Source: a virus
Reading direction: 5' to 3' (one strand)
Length of the DNA: 64,000 nucleotides
Virus record (IMG/VR): IMGVR_UViG_3300033153_002115
Location: 34,469 to 98,468 of that record
Part shown: positions 1-9,473 of the stretch, piece after piece
How positions within the stretch are numbered: the stretch's first letter is position 1
Layout: every line of letters starts with the position of its first letter
The notes under the pieces: model-generated
What the model was told of the DNA's origin: nothing
Database searches by the model: none
The model's input: the letters and a program-made list of their open reading frames with translations, nothing else
Program-made: the position numbers and the translations under genes

Positions 1-1
1 T

Positions 2-511
2 ACTGTTCGTAGTGTTTATGATATAGATAAACAAGATGTGTTGTTTGTATTCGAAAGTACCTCTATTGTTTATAATAAATATATTGGAGAGTTTACAAGA
101 ATAGAAGATACTCATAATTATATCCATATATTTGATAATAAAGTATTCTCTCTTGTTAATGATAATCTAAATGAACATTATACTGGAACTGATTATAATC
201 CAATGTATATCACTTATATGTTCGCTCCGATGCCTACCATGGATAAGGTGTTTCATAATATAGAATACCGTAAAATAGGGGATAATAACTTTAATTATAT
301 TAAAGCAGAAGATACTATTAATAGGACTGGAATTATTAACGATCCGGTTATAAGTAATAAATTTAATATAAACAGAATTCATATACCAAGGATAGATAAT
401 GAGATAGAACGTTTTAGAGATGTAAATATTTTATTAACTTTACAGTGTCCTCAAAGTGCAGATCTTATGTCTGTAGATGATATGGTATTAATGTATAATA
501 TAAAAGGGTAA
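2..511 (+). CDS. C-terminal part of a late structural protein (cut by left edge)
   Basis: The reading frame is open from base 2 with no stop and ends with TAA at 509-511, so the gene enters from outside the window. The GTG at 38 is only the first possible start codon inside the window and I do not regard it as the true start. The visible 169 residues are rich in aromatic and beta-forming residues, with no recognisable catalytic motif. The next gene starts 4 bases later, so they form one operon. In crAss-like phages the gene before the internal-protein and RNA-polymerase genes codes for a tail or muzzle protein. I propose that role from position only; the sequence itself did not let me recognise it. 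Confidence 0.55.
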   Translation, partial: TVRSVYDIDKQDVLFVFESTSIVYNKYIGEFTRIEDTHNYIHIFDNKVFSLVNDNLNEHYTGTDYNPMYITYMFAPMPTMDKVFHNIEYRKIGDNNFNYIKAEDTINRTGIINDPVISNKFNINRIHIPRIDNEIERFRDVNILLTLQCPQSADLMSVDDMVLMYNIKG

Positions 512-515
512 TACT

Positions 516-2012
516 ATGGCTAGATTAAAAAGAAAAAGTAAAGTTAATCCCTATTCTCTGGGAGGTATAGCAATGAGTGCCGGTGCTGGAGTCGCTGGAG
601 GAGCTGCCGGAGGTCCAGTAGGAATGATTGCAGGTGGAGCTATAGGTTTAGCTAAAGGGATATTCGGACATGTAGCTGAAGAAAAAGCTGCAGAAGTAGC
701 AGCAATACAAGAAAACTTAGCACAAGTAGCAGCAACACAAACTAAATTATCTAGTATGACAAGTAAAGGAGGTAAATTGCTTAATGCAGCAGGACAAGAG
801 ATAAACCCGTTTAATAAGAATGCCTATGGAGGTTTCAATAAAACCAGAGACCTTGAAGAGTATAATGTTGGAGGTTCCCATGAACAGAACCCTAACGGTG
901 GTATCCAAGTTGGTATAGGTGAGAATGGGAAGCCTAATACTGTAGAAGAAGGTGAAGCTGCTTTTGATGATTTTGTATATTCTAATAGGATACCTTACCA
1001 AAAAACAGACACTTTACCGGGATTTGTTAAAGGGGATACTGTTGCAGATGCAGCTAAATCTATCAAGAAAGCTTTTGCCAATAGAAATGATAAGTATTCT
1101 AAAGATACAGAAAAAGAACTGTATGGGCGTCTTGCTAAATGGCAAGAACAACGTAAACAAGAAATGGATATAGGACAAAAAGAGGATACTTTACAAGGAC
1201 AAAACCAATTTACTGGAGGGGGTTTTCCAGAAAGTGTATTTAACTTTGATAAAGATGCAATAGGAAATACAGCTTTTCCAGAAAATAAGTTCATCACACC
1301 TGAAGGCGTGCCAGGTATAAGAGAAAGTATGGCTGCGAATACAGCAGTAACTGAAGGAGTAACTGAAGAAGGTTCTACAAAAGATCAAACTTGGCTTGAA
1401 AGAAATAAGGATACATTACAAACCGGAGCTTTAATAGTAGGAGTAGGGTCTCAATTAGCAGGAGTGGCGTCTAATATAAGGGCGAAGAATAGACTTGAAA
1501 AATCACCGCCAGTTGTAGCAGAGACTTTAGACCCGAATCAAATAAGTCCTCATTTAGTCAATAAAGGAGAAATTCTGACTCAAATAGGTAGAGGACAACA
1601 ATCCGCTATTAATGCTTTAGGAGCCAGAGCTAGTGGAAACTTTGGGGCTTTTGCTGCAAATGTGGCTGGTATACAAGGTAAAACAGCCGAAGCTACTTCT
1701 ACAGCAATGCTACAAGCAGAACAGATGGATGCCGCAGAGTTAGCTAGAGTTGAAGAATCACGAGCAGGTATTAATCAGTTCAATGCGAAAATGCGAATGG
1801 CGGCAACAGAAGCTACTGCACAAGATACTGCTGCTTATGAAGGACAAAGAGGAAGATACGAAAGAGATACAGTAAGGAATATAGGCTCTCTTGGACAGAG
1901 TTTAATTAATTACGTAACAGGTACAAAATTTGCTGAGTACGAAGGAAAAGCCGCAGAAGCAGAAGCTTTAAGTGAAGACCCTTACAGATATTCAAAAAGA
2001 AGAAATAGTTAA
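516..2012 (+). CDS. Internal (cargo/ejection-type) virion protein with glycine-zipper N terminus
   Basis: 498 residues. A basic start (ARLKRKSK) is followed at about residues 15-50 by a Gly/Ala-rich hydrophobic stretch (GAGVAGGAAGGPVGM) that could insert into a membrane. Around residues 118-150 lies a Gly/Asn-rich stretch with HEQNPNGGI and TVEEGEAAFDD, a pattern I have seen repeatedly in structural proteins of Bacteroidota phages. The C-terminal third is Ala/Gln/Glu-rich and probably helical. Genes on both sides are 4 and 12 bases away. Position between a tail-type protein and the giant RNA polymerase gene matches the cargo or ejection proteins of crAss-like virions. That function is inferred; no enzyme motif is visible. 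Confidence 0.65.
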   Translation: MARLKRKSKVNPYSLGGIAMSAGAGVAGGAAGGPVGMIAGGAIGLAKGIFGHVAEEKAAEVAAIQENLAQVAATQTKLSSMTSKGGKLLNAAGQEINPFNKNAYGGFNKTRDLEEYNVGGSHEQNPNGGIQVGIGENGKPNTVEEGEAAFDDFVYSNRIPYQKTDTLPGFVKGDTVADAAKSIKKAFANRNDKYSKDTEKELYGRLAKWQEQRKQEMDIGQKEDTLQGQNQFTGGGFPESVFNFDKDAIGNTAFPENKFITPEGVPGIRESMAANTAVTEGVTEEGSTKDQTWLERNKDTLQTGALIVGVGSQLAGVASNIRAKNRLEKSPPVVAETLDPNQISPHLVNKGEILTQIGRGQQSAINALGARASGNFGAFAANVAGIQGKTAEATSTAMLQAEQMDAAELARVEESRAGINQFNAKMRMAATEATAQDTAAYEGQRGRYERDTVRNIGSLGQSLINYVTGTKFAEYEGKAAEAEALSEDPYRYSKRRNS

Positions 2013-2024
2013 TATTTAAAAGAT

Positions 2025-4121
2025 ATGGGAGTAGTAAATAGATTTACACAAGCGCAAGATCCATTAGTATTCAACCCTATAAGTGTTGAGCAGTTTGCTA
2101 TGGTTCCATTAGCTAAAGCTAAAGCTAAAGCTTCTGGTATACGTGCAGTTTCTAGTTTAGATATAGACTATGATGTTGATCAAAAAGACCAAGCCAGGAT
2201 AAAGAACAGTGTAGATGCTGTAGATGCGGGTAAGGATAAAGTCATAAACCGTATTATGTCTGAAGGGGTTACGGATAACATGATAACAGAATTTATGGGT
2301 TTAAAACAAACCTATAAAGCTGTTAAAAATGATGTTAAACTAGCAGAGACTAATAAAACCCGTATTGATAAGTGGAAAGCTCAAGTGATGCAGTTACATC
2401 AGAATGACCCTAAGTACATACAATATATTTATGATAAAGAATACGAAAATAAATGGACAGGGACTTTCAGGGAAGATGGTACTTCTAATCAATTTGAAGC
2501 GGAACTTGGGCCAAGATCATTTAGCATAGTGGATGATGCCGCACAGGCATTAAAAGGTATACCGATGACTATGAAAGATGATATTAAAGGTGGCGGTAAA
2601 TTTGTTATGGAACCTGACCCTAATAATCCGGACGGTCCAGGTTATATGACTTGGGTTACTACTGAAGGTAAAAAAGTATATGAGAACAACTCGAATGTCC
2701 TTTTAAGGATGAACGCCTATCTCAGAGAATATAGAAATACAGAAACTCAACGAGGAGCTTACGCCGGTTATAGAGGGATAAAAGATGAGTACATAGAGAA
2801 TGTATTTAATGATATGGCTCAGTCTATGTTTAGAAGCGAAGTTAGAGGAGGTGGAAGTAAAACACAAGTATTAAATAAAATAGAACCACCTGCAGAGTCT
2901 ATTGTTGAACCAGGATTGACTATAAAAACTAACATAGACCATAGTACAGAAGCTGTAGGGAAAGGACAAGAGTTGGATTATAATCCTGCAGTTCGGGCTG
3001 GAATTATGGGAATTAAGCCGGTAATTTCAACTATAGGTTCTGCTATAGAAGCTATACTGCACCCCGGGGAGTTTATGTTTAGTTTATTTACTACTGCGCC
3101 ATTAGAGAAACGTACAGAGCTTATAAGTGAAGGGTTAGAGAAAGCAGGTGAAGCGTTTAGTACAGATACAAAAGAAGTACAAAGAATTCAAAGTGTTGCA
3201 GGGCAGGTATATATAGACAAAGCTTTAAAGCAGTTAACATATGATAGGGAAAGAACTGGAAATACTTATGACTATAGAGAAGGTTTAAGTACAAAAGAGA
3301 ATACGCTTATGACTAAAATCGAGGCGTTTCAAATTAAAATAAACAATAAAAAATTTGACAATCCTCAAGAAGCTTATGCTGATTTTTATCTGGAAACTAT
3401 AATGCCTTATATTGATCAAGAAGTTAAACATAAAACCCAAGAATTTACTTACTCTACTCGTAAGAGTCTGGAGAATAAAGAGATGGGTTTCAAAAATGAC
3501 AATAAAGGAGAAGCTGCAGATAATGTAAAAGCCTTAACACAAAAATCTACTCATAAGATATTCTTTATGGGTAATAAAACTGTTATAGGAAACGGTAGTA
3601 CTGCTGGAGAAAACCTAATAAAAGGCTTGCGTAATTTCCAACCTACTAAAGTCGGGGCTTTAAAATCAGGGGAGTATTTTACTGAGGAGATAAGTGTAGG
3701 GGGAGCTCACCCGGGTATGTATCTAAATAGAAATGGGAAGTTTGTAGATGATATAGCTTATGGCACTATGTATGCTTTATATGAAAAGACAAGTGATGGT
3801 ACTAAAACAATAGGGAATTATATGGTAAGTCCTCCTGAACATGTACGTAAGAACCCAAAATATGTAAGGAATCAGAATACAATGAGAGCGATGGGTAATA
3901 TCGGAATAGAAGGAGTACCTGTACCTATGACATGGTATAGAGGAGGACAAGCGTATAGAGTTGATATGATAAAGTCTGGAATGCCTACAAACGCAGCTAA
4001 TACAGCTAACAATGAATATGGCGTAACAGGTGCTGGGGCTTTAACTTTTATATTACCTGAAACAGGGGATACATTCAAATTCGATCAATCAGATTTAGAT
4101 AATCTAGAAGTAATACGATAA
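2025..4121 (+). CDS. Late protein of unknown function, probably internal virion protein
   Basis: 698 residues, ATG start 12 bases after the previous stop and 4 bases before the next start. The sequence is charged and largely helical at both ends, with a short hydrophobic segment near residues 325-365 (IMGIKPVISTIGSAIEAIL). I see no catalytic motif and do not recognise the family. Tight coupling to the preceding cargo-type gene and the following giant genes suggests it is packaged in the virion or helps assemble it. This is inference from context only. Confidence 0.6.
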   Translation: MGVVNRFTQAQDPLVFNPISVEQFAMVPLAKAKAKASGIRAVSSLDIDYDVDQKDQARIKNSVDAVDAGKDKVINRIMSEGVTDNMITEFMGLKQTYKAVKNDVKLAETNKTRIDKWKAQVMQLHQNDPKYIQYIYDKEYENKWTGTFREDGTSNQFEAELGPRSFSIVDDAAQALKGIPMTMKDDIKGGGKFVMEPDPNNPDGPGYMTWVTTEGKKVYENNSNVLLRMNAYLREYRNTETQRGAYAGYRGIKDEYIENVFNDMAQSMFRSEVRGGGSKTQVLNKIEPPAESIVEPGLTIKTNIDHSTEAVGKGQELDYNPAVRAGIMGIKPVISTIGSAIEAILHPGEFMFSLFTTAPLEKRTELISEGLEKAGEAFSTDTKEVQRIQSVAGQVYIDKALKQLTYDRERTGNTYDYREGLSTKENTLMTKIEAFQIKINNKKFDNPQEAYADFYLETIMPYIDQEVKHKTQEFTYSTRKSLENKEMGFKNDNKGEAADNVKALTQKSTHKIFFMGNKTVIGNGSTAGENLIKGLRNFQPTKVGALKSGEYFTEEISVGGAHPGMYLNRNGKFVDDIAYGTMYALYEKTSDGTKTIGNYMVSPPEHVRKNPKYVRNQNTMRAMGNIGIEGVPVPMTWYRGGQAYRVDMIKSGMPTNAANTANNEYGVTGAGALTFILPETGDTFKFDQSDLDNLEVIR

Positions 4122-4125
4122 TAAT

Positions 4126-7100
4126 ATGCCACTATACGAAGATGGGGAAAAGATCAACTATAATAAAGATGATTATAACCCAGTAACTCAAAGAAATGAG
4201 CCTTTAAAGGCAGATCTACTTGCTGCTAAAGAAAAGGCCGCTACCAAAGTACCAGATTGGGTAGATAAAGGTACTATTGTTACAAGTGACTTAGACCCTA
4301 AGAAGAATGCTATTACATTAAGTGGTTATGGTAATCGAGGTATCGGTCCTGGTGATTTAGACGAGGACTATGATATGTATGGTGCCTTTGGTTCTTGGGA
4401 TGAGATAAAAGCTAATAGAATAGCATTACAATCAGATTGGGCGAAAGGAAGTCGTGCTGTTTTCGGCGGTTTAATGAAAGGTATAGGTACTGCGTTTAAA
4501 GACGTAGGGTTTATGTTAGATTGGAGAAGCTATGCCAAGGTTGGTGGTCTTATGAACATGGAAGAGACTGGAGCCATTAATGATATACTTAATAATGTCG
4601 GGGATTGGATACATGAATCTGTAGATGAATATGCTCCTATATACGAAAAGAACGATACTAAGTCTATTGTAGGACAACTTATGAAATGGGGTACTGTTAG
4701 TAGTATACTAGATAGTGCTGTTGGTTTTGCTTTACCTGGAGGTGTCGCATCTAAAGCCGGTACTTATGCTATGAAAGGTGTAGCTCTTAGTGGTAAACTT
4801 TTAAAATGGACTAATCGTCTAACAAATTTATCCAGAAGTGACGCTGTTGCTTTACGTTTGATGAGAGCAGAGAAAGCTTTTATAAATTTACAGAAAGCAG
4901 CCCCAAAAGCATCAAATATAATAAACACTGTAGGTCCTATGACTATGCAAGGTATAGGAGAAGGTATGTGGGAAGCTACTGATTCTTATAAAGAACATCT
5001 TGAATCAGTATCTGATTTAGTTTTAACAGGAGAGTTAAGTTTACAAGACGCAACTAATCAAGCTAATGATATAGCTGAAAACGTATTGCAACTAAACATG
5101 GCTAAAAGTTTCTTAAATCTACATATATTTAATAGTGTAGCTAGGAAATTTGGTAAAGGTCTTATAAGAAGTAAACCTACATTTGGAAAGAAGTTACAAA
5201 GTATGGTAAAGGAGATGCCTTTAGAAGCAATAGAAGAAGGCGGCCAAGAGATTTTCAAGAAAGAATCAGAATTTAGAGCTATGCGTGAGTACGAAAAAAC
5301 TCATAAAAATAGTCCTGTATTAGAAGAGTTACGAAAGAAAGGTAAGTATTCTGGTAATTTACCAAATGACTTCTTTGAAAGAATGGCTAATCTAACTAGC
5401 ACAAATCAAGTTTTATTAGCAGGTATTATAGGTGCTGTATCTGGGCCTATTCAACACGCACTTATGAGAGGTGTCGGCAGTAAAAAAAGATTTAAAGACC
5501 AAGTAGATGCGTATGAAAAGCAACAAGCTTTTATTAAAAAGCGTCAAGGGGTTTTGGACGACAGTGATGAGTTTAAAAAGTTTATTGAGCAGGTAAATAA
5601 AGATAATAAAAAAACAGGAGGAGCCACATTTAAAAAGGTAAAAGCAGAACAAGATCTAGCTAAGACTGTAGATAAAACAGCTCTAACAAATAAACTGATA
5701 GAGTTGGCTGATAATATGGATAACGACGATTTACGTGAGTTAGTGAAAAAGCAAGCTTATACAGCTCTTATACAAGAACACGTAGCTGCTGGTACTTATG
5801 AATATCTGGAAAAAGAAGCGGCTAAGTACTCTGGAACTAATCACCATATGAGTGAACTTGCAGGATATATGAAGCGCCTTAAACCTGTAATCAATAAGTC
5901 TAGGGGGTATTTAAATGAAGGTAATATATTTAATACAGCCATGGGTATAGAGTTAAGTAAAGACTTAAAGAAAGCATATACCGGGATGTTAGAGGAAATA
6001 CAGACAGATAAACTAGATAAGACTACAGAAACTCTTGAAGAGCATGACCATCAAATACAACTTATAAATACTATTAAAAAGATAGATGAAAATATACAGA
6101 CGGAACAGGAATACTTAAAGTCTATTACTTCTATGAAGCATCAACATCTATTATCAAGAGAGTTGATATATGATAATGAAAAGAAAAAAGCACTAGAGAG
6201 TCTTGTTAATGTAAAGACAAAGTCACAACTAAATAGAATAATAAGAGCATATCCAGAACTACGTGGGACTAAAGAATATACAAATCAAGTTAGAAATATA
6301 GAATCAGGTAAAGTTACAAAAGCACCTAAAAAGAAAATAACTGCAGCTACTAAGTCAGTAGAGCAACATGAGAAAGAAACTACACAAACTGTAGAAGAAA
6401 ACATACCTGGAACAAAAGAGGGTTTAACTCAACACGATGAAAACCAAGGACGAGTTATTAACGAAGAAGGTAAAAAGGTCAATAAAGCAGGAGTTCCTAT
6501 ATTAGCTATAGAAAATATAGAAGCTCATGTGACAGGAGCTGTTACAGATGTGTCAGATAAGATATCACCAGAAGAGGTAAATGATATTACAAAGATAGTG
6601 CATAGAAAATATGAAAGAGAAGCAGACACTTTTACAAGTCCAGAAGAACAGGTGACTTTTGTAGAAAACCTTGTGAATGATATAGTGCAAGGTTACGTAG
6701 AAGGAGAACGTACTGATATACAAGAAGAACAAGAAGAAGTAAATCAAGAGGTACAAAGACTTGAAAGACGTACTGAGTTATTTGGATCTACAGATACAAC
6801 ACAAAAACTTCCGGAAGAGTTGTTTGAAGAACATATAGCACATTTACAAGAAGTAAAAGTATTTAATGATGAAGTAGATAAGTTAAAGAAAAAAACTACG
6901 CTTACTGAAGAAGAAGATGCCTTTTTAATGCAGGTACCAGAAAATGCAGACGCTACTAGTAAAGAGTTAATCGCTGAAGTGAGAGCAATAGCTGAAGCAA
7001 TAGGTCATGAAAAACCTGATGGGTTTGTGAACTTTAAAGATTACGTGGAGTACCTTAAAGCTATTCTTGGGGAAGATTTTGTAAATGATAATTTCATAGA

Positions 7101-9471
7101 AGCTAAATTAGTGTACCGTACATTAACTGATCATAAGGGAGAACTTCCAGGTGTATACAATGATGTATCTGATAATGTAACAGATTATGGCCTTCCTGAA
7201 GATATGCCTACACCAGAAAAGAATGCTGTAGTATTTGGCTCGAAAAGTCCTGCAGGAACTACTTTTGAGGATGTAGTTGTTGAGATGTATAAAGCAGAAA
7301 AAACAGCAAAGAAATCCTACAATCGGGATCCTTCTGAATCTATAGCACATAAGTCTGAGAGTTCTCATATAGAAATAGATGCAGAAACTAAAGAAGCCTT
7401 CTTAGAAGAAGATACTAAAGCTGTAAAAGACTTAGCTGTATTTCTTAATCCTTATAAATATAACAGTAGGGAAGAAATAGCTTTTGAAATAGATCGTGAT
7501 TATAATTTAGGAGCTCAAGCTTCTTATATATTTAATGAAGATGGTAGTATAAAAGAAGATGGACCGGAATTTCAAGAATACGTTAGAGAAAATGGTTTTC
7601 CTGGGGATACTATTCCTGAAGATTTTGTTCCTATAAAGATAATAGGACCCGCAGGAGAAGATTTTAAGTGGGTGCATAAACCTGAATGGGCTGAAACATT
7701 AGCTGGGCAAGATACACAAGCTCAACGCGAAAAGATAAGAGCTAAACGTTTATCTATATTAAGTCAGATAAAGAAAAGTGAAAAGGGTCAGGCTGTAGGA
7801 AACTTAGAAGGTAAAATAATGTATTGGGATGATAAGAACAGTACTTATAGGGGATTCGTAATGAATGAGGTAAAGAGTCCAATACCTACTTCAGAAGCTA
7901 TCCGTGATAATATAAATATAGGTATTAAAAAGTCTGGTGGTTTAATAAACAGTAAAGTGAAAGAAAGTCAGATTATGAACTTAAACTATATTAAAAACTT
8001 ACCAACAGGTGTATCCTATGTATTATTACCTATAACTAAAGTTGATGGGGTTATGCAATACCATGCGGAACCTTTACGTACTACAAAGTTAAATGAAAAG
8101 TTAGGACGTACAGCACATGCTTTAATACAAGCTTATTTAACGCAAGATAAAAAAGGTGAATTAGCAAAAGAGTATAAAAATAAACGTAACTTAGATATAA
8201 CAACACCAACAGGTCTAGAGAAAGCTCTGGAAACCTTTATGTATGTGTATAAACCTAAAACAGATATAGAAGCTCACTCTCGTTATGCCAGAAATAAGCA
8301 TGGTGGTATAGGTTTATTATCTATAAATAAAGAAACAGGAGTTATATCCTTTGGTATTCAAGGACGTGAGTTAGTGGCTCCGGTAAGTGAAGAGGTTAGT
8401 GATGTTAGCGATAAAAATATAACCGGTTCACTTAAACTATTAGACGGATATTTTAAAACAGGTAAATTTATGTTTAACATAGATAAAACCAGAATGAACG
8501 GTAATAAAGCTTTTTATCATATAACTGTAGGTGAAGAAGGTAAAGTATCTACAACTACTGTTCTTTATAATGATTTAGTTAAAGATAATACAGAAACAAC
8601 TGTAGTGGGGCAACGTTTAGCAGATGGATCCTATACTTATACTCTTCAAAACATTGTTACGTTTTCTGTAAAAGATTCTAAAGAAGAGAGTTCGCGAATT
8701 TTAGAAGACGAAAATCCTATAGCAGCAGAGTGGGATGCTATTGAAAAGAAAGAAATAACTATAAAATACACTAATGGAAAGCCAGTACTAGATGGAACAG
8801 CTTTCAATGTATTCCAAAGAAAGATACATGAGAATATAGATAAAGACAGTGACTCTATATTGCAAATACTAAAAAGTGAAGGTATGATGGTATCTAAAAA
8901 TGAGGTACCTGTACTTAAATCTTATATTGCTATGCTTCGTAAGAATAAAATAGAACCTATGCGATTTGATGAGTTTGCTACTAATCGTGAAACTATAGAA
9001 AAAACTAGAAGTAAGAAACACAGTGAAGCATATAAAGAAAATTTAAAAAAAGCACAAGCAAAGTCGAAAGAAGATATAGAAAAAAGAAGTGTACAAAAAG
9101 TATTGACTGGTTTAGGAATAACAGATATAACTACAGAAATGACTGAGGATGAGATTGCAGAGACTACTGGTAGTGCAAAAGAAGCTAAAGTTATTAAAGA
9201 ATTGATAGATGCAAAAGATACTGTAGGTTTAAATAACAACATACCGCATATGCGTTTTTATAAAGAACGTAATCCTATAGCAGAAACAGCGTGGTATAAA
9301 GAATTATCTGAAGACGACAAGGAAGACGCATCTGAATTATATAAGTTAAATGAGAATACTAGCAATAAAATAGCTACTTTAGCAAAAGAAGGTTTAATAG
9401 AAGAGCAAGCAACAAACGCTTACTCTGAAGGTTTTACCACTATACAGGAACTACAGAAAAAATGTGAATAA
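4126..9471 (+). CDS. Giant late protein, probable internal/ejected virion protein next to the virion RNA polymerase
   Basis: 1781 residues, one uninterrupted frame, ending 2 bases before the next giant gene. Two hydrophobic regions are visible, near residues 185-230 (WGTVSSILDSAVGFALPGG) and from residue 426 (VLLAGIIGAVSGPIQHAL). Residues about 740-900 are highly charged and probably coiled coil. The rest is long alternating helical and beta sequence with no catalytic motif that I recognise. crAss-like phages carry two or three such giant proteins in a row that are packaged with the RNA polymerase and ejected into the host. I assign this gene to that group by size, order and strand. A structural role in the ejection conduit is equally possible. 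Confidence 0.65.
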   Translation: MPLYEDGEKINYNKDDYNPVTQRNEPLKADLLAAKEKAATKVPDWVDKGTIVTSDLDPKKNAITLSGYGNRGIGPGDLDEDYDMYGAFGSWDEIKANRIALQSDWAKGSRAVFGGLMKGIGTAFKDVGFMLDWRSYAKVGGLMNMEETGAINDILNNVGDWIHESVDEYAPIYEKNDTKSIVGQLMKWGTVSSILDSAVGFALPGGVASKAGTYAMKGVALSGKLLKWTNRLTNLSRSDAVALRLMRAEKAFINLQKAAPKASNIINTVGPMTMQGIGEGMWEATDSYKEHLESVSDLVLTGELSLQDATNQANDIAENVLQLNMAKSFLNLHIFNSVARKFGKGLIRSKPTFGKKLQSMVKEMPLEAIEEGGQEIFKKESEFRAMREYEKTHKNSPVLEELRKKGKYSGNLPNDFFERMANLTSTNQVLLAGIIGAVSGPIQHALMRGVGSKKRFKDQVDAYEKQQAFIKKRQGVLDDSDEFKKFIEQVNKDNKKTGGATFKKVKAEQDLAKTVDKTALTNKLIELADNMDNDDLRELVKKQAYTALIQEHVAAGTYEYLEKEAAKYSGTNHHMSELAGYMKRLKPVINKSRGYLNEGNIFNTAMGIELSKDLKKAYTGMLEEIQTDKLDKTTETLEEHDHQIQLINTIKKIDENIQTEQEYLKSITSMKHQHLLSRELIYDNEKKKALESLVNVKTKSQLNRIIRAYPELRGTKEYTNQVRNIESGKVTKAPKKKITAATKSVEQHEKETTQTVEENIPGTKEGLTQHDENQGRVINEEGKKVNKAGVPILAIENIEAHVTGAVTDVSDKISPEEVNDITKIVHRKYEREADTFTSPEEQVTFVENLVNDIVQGYVEGERTDIQEEQEEVNQEVQRLERRTELFGSTDTTQKLPEELFEEHIAHLQEVKVFNDEVDKLKKKTTLTEEEDAFLMQVPENADATSKELIAEVRAIAEAIGHEKPDGFVNFKDYVEYLKAILGEDFVNDNFIEAKLVYRTLTDHKGELPGVYNDVSDNVTDYGLPEDMPTPEKNAVVFGSKSPAGTTFEDVVVEMYKAEKTAKKSYNRDPSESIAHKSESSHIEIDAETKEAFLEEDTKAVKDLAVFLNPYKYNSREEIAFEIDRDYNLGAQASYIFNEDGSIKEDGPEFQEYVRENGFPGDTIPEDFVPIKIIGPAGEDFKWVHKPEWAETLAGQDTQAQREKIRAKRLSILSQIKKSEKGQAVGNLEGKIMYWDDKNSTYRGFVMNEVKSPIPTSEAIRDNINIGIKKSGGLINSKVKESQIMNLNYIKNLPTGVSYVLLPITKVDGVMQYHAEPLRTTKLNEKLGRTAHALIQAYLTQDKKGELAKEYKNKRNLDITTPTGLEKALETFMYVYKPKTDIEAHSRYARNKHGGIGLLSINKETGVISFGIQGRELVAPVSEEVSDVSDKNITGSLKLLDGYFKTGKFMFNIDKTRMNGNKAFYHITVGEEGKVSTTTVLYNDLVKDNTETTVVGQRLADGSYTYTLQNIVTFSVKDSKEESSRILEDENPIAAEWDAIEKKEITIKYTNGKPVLDGTAFNVFQRKIHENIDKDSDSILQILKSEGMMVSKNEVPVLKSYIAMLRKNKIEPMRFDEFATNRETIEKTRSKKHSEAYKENLKKAQAKSKEDIEKRSVQKVLTGLGITDITTEMTEDEIAETTGSAKEAKVIKELIDAKDTVGLNNNIPHMRFYKERNPIAETAWYKELSEDDKEDASELYKLNENTSNKIATLAKEGLIEEQATNAYSEGFTTIQELQKKCE

Positions 9472-9473
9472 TT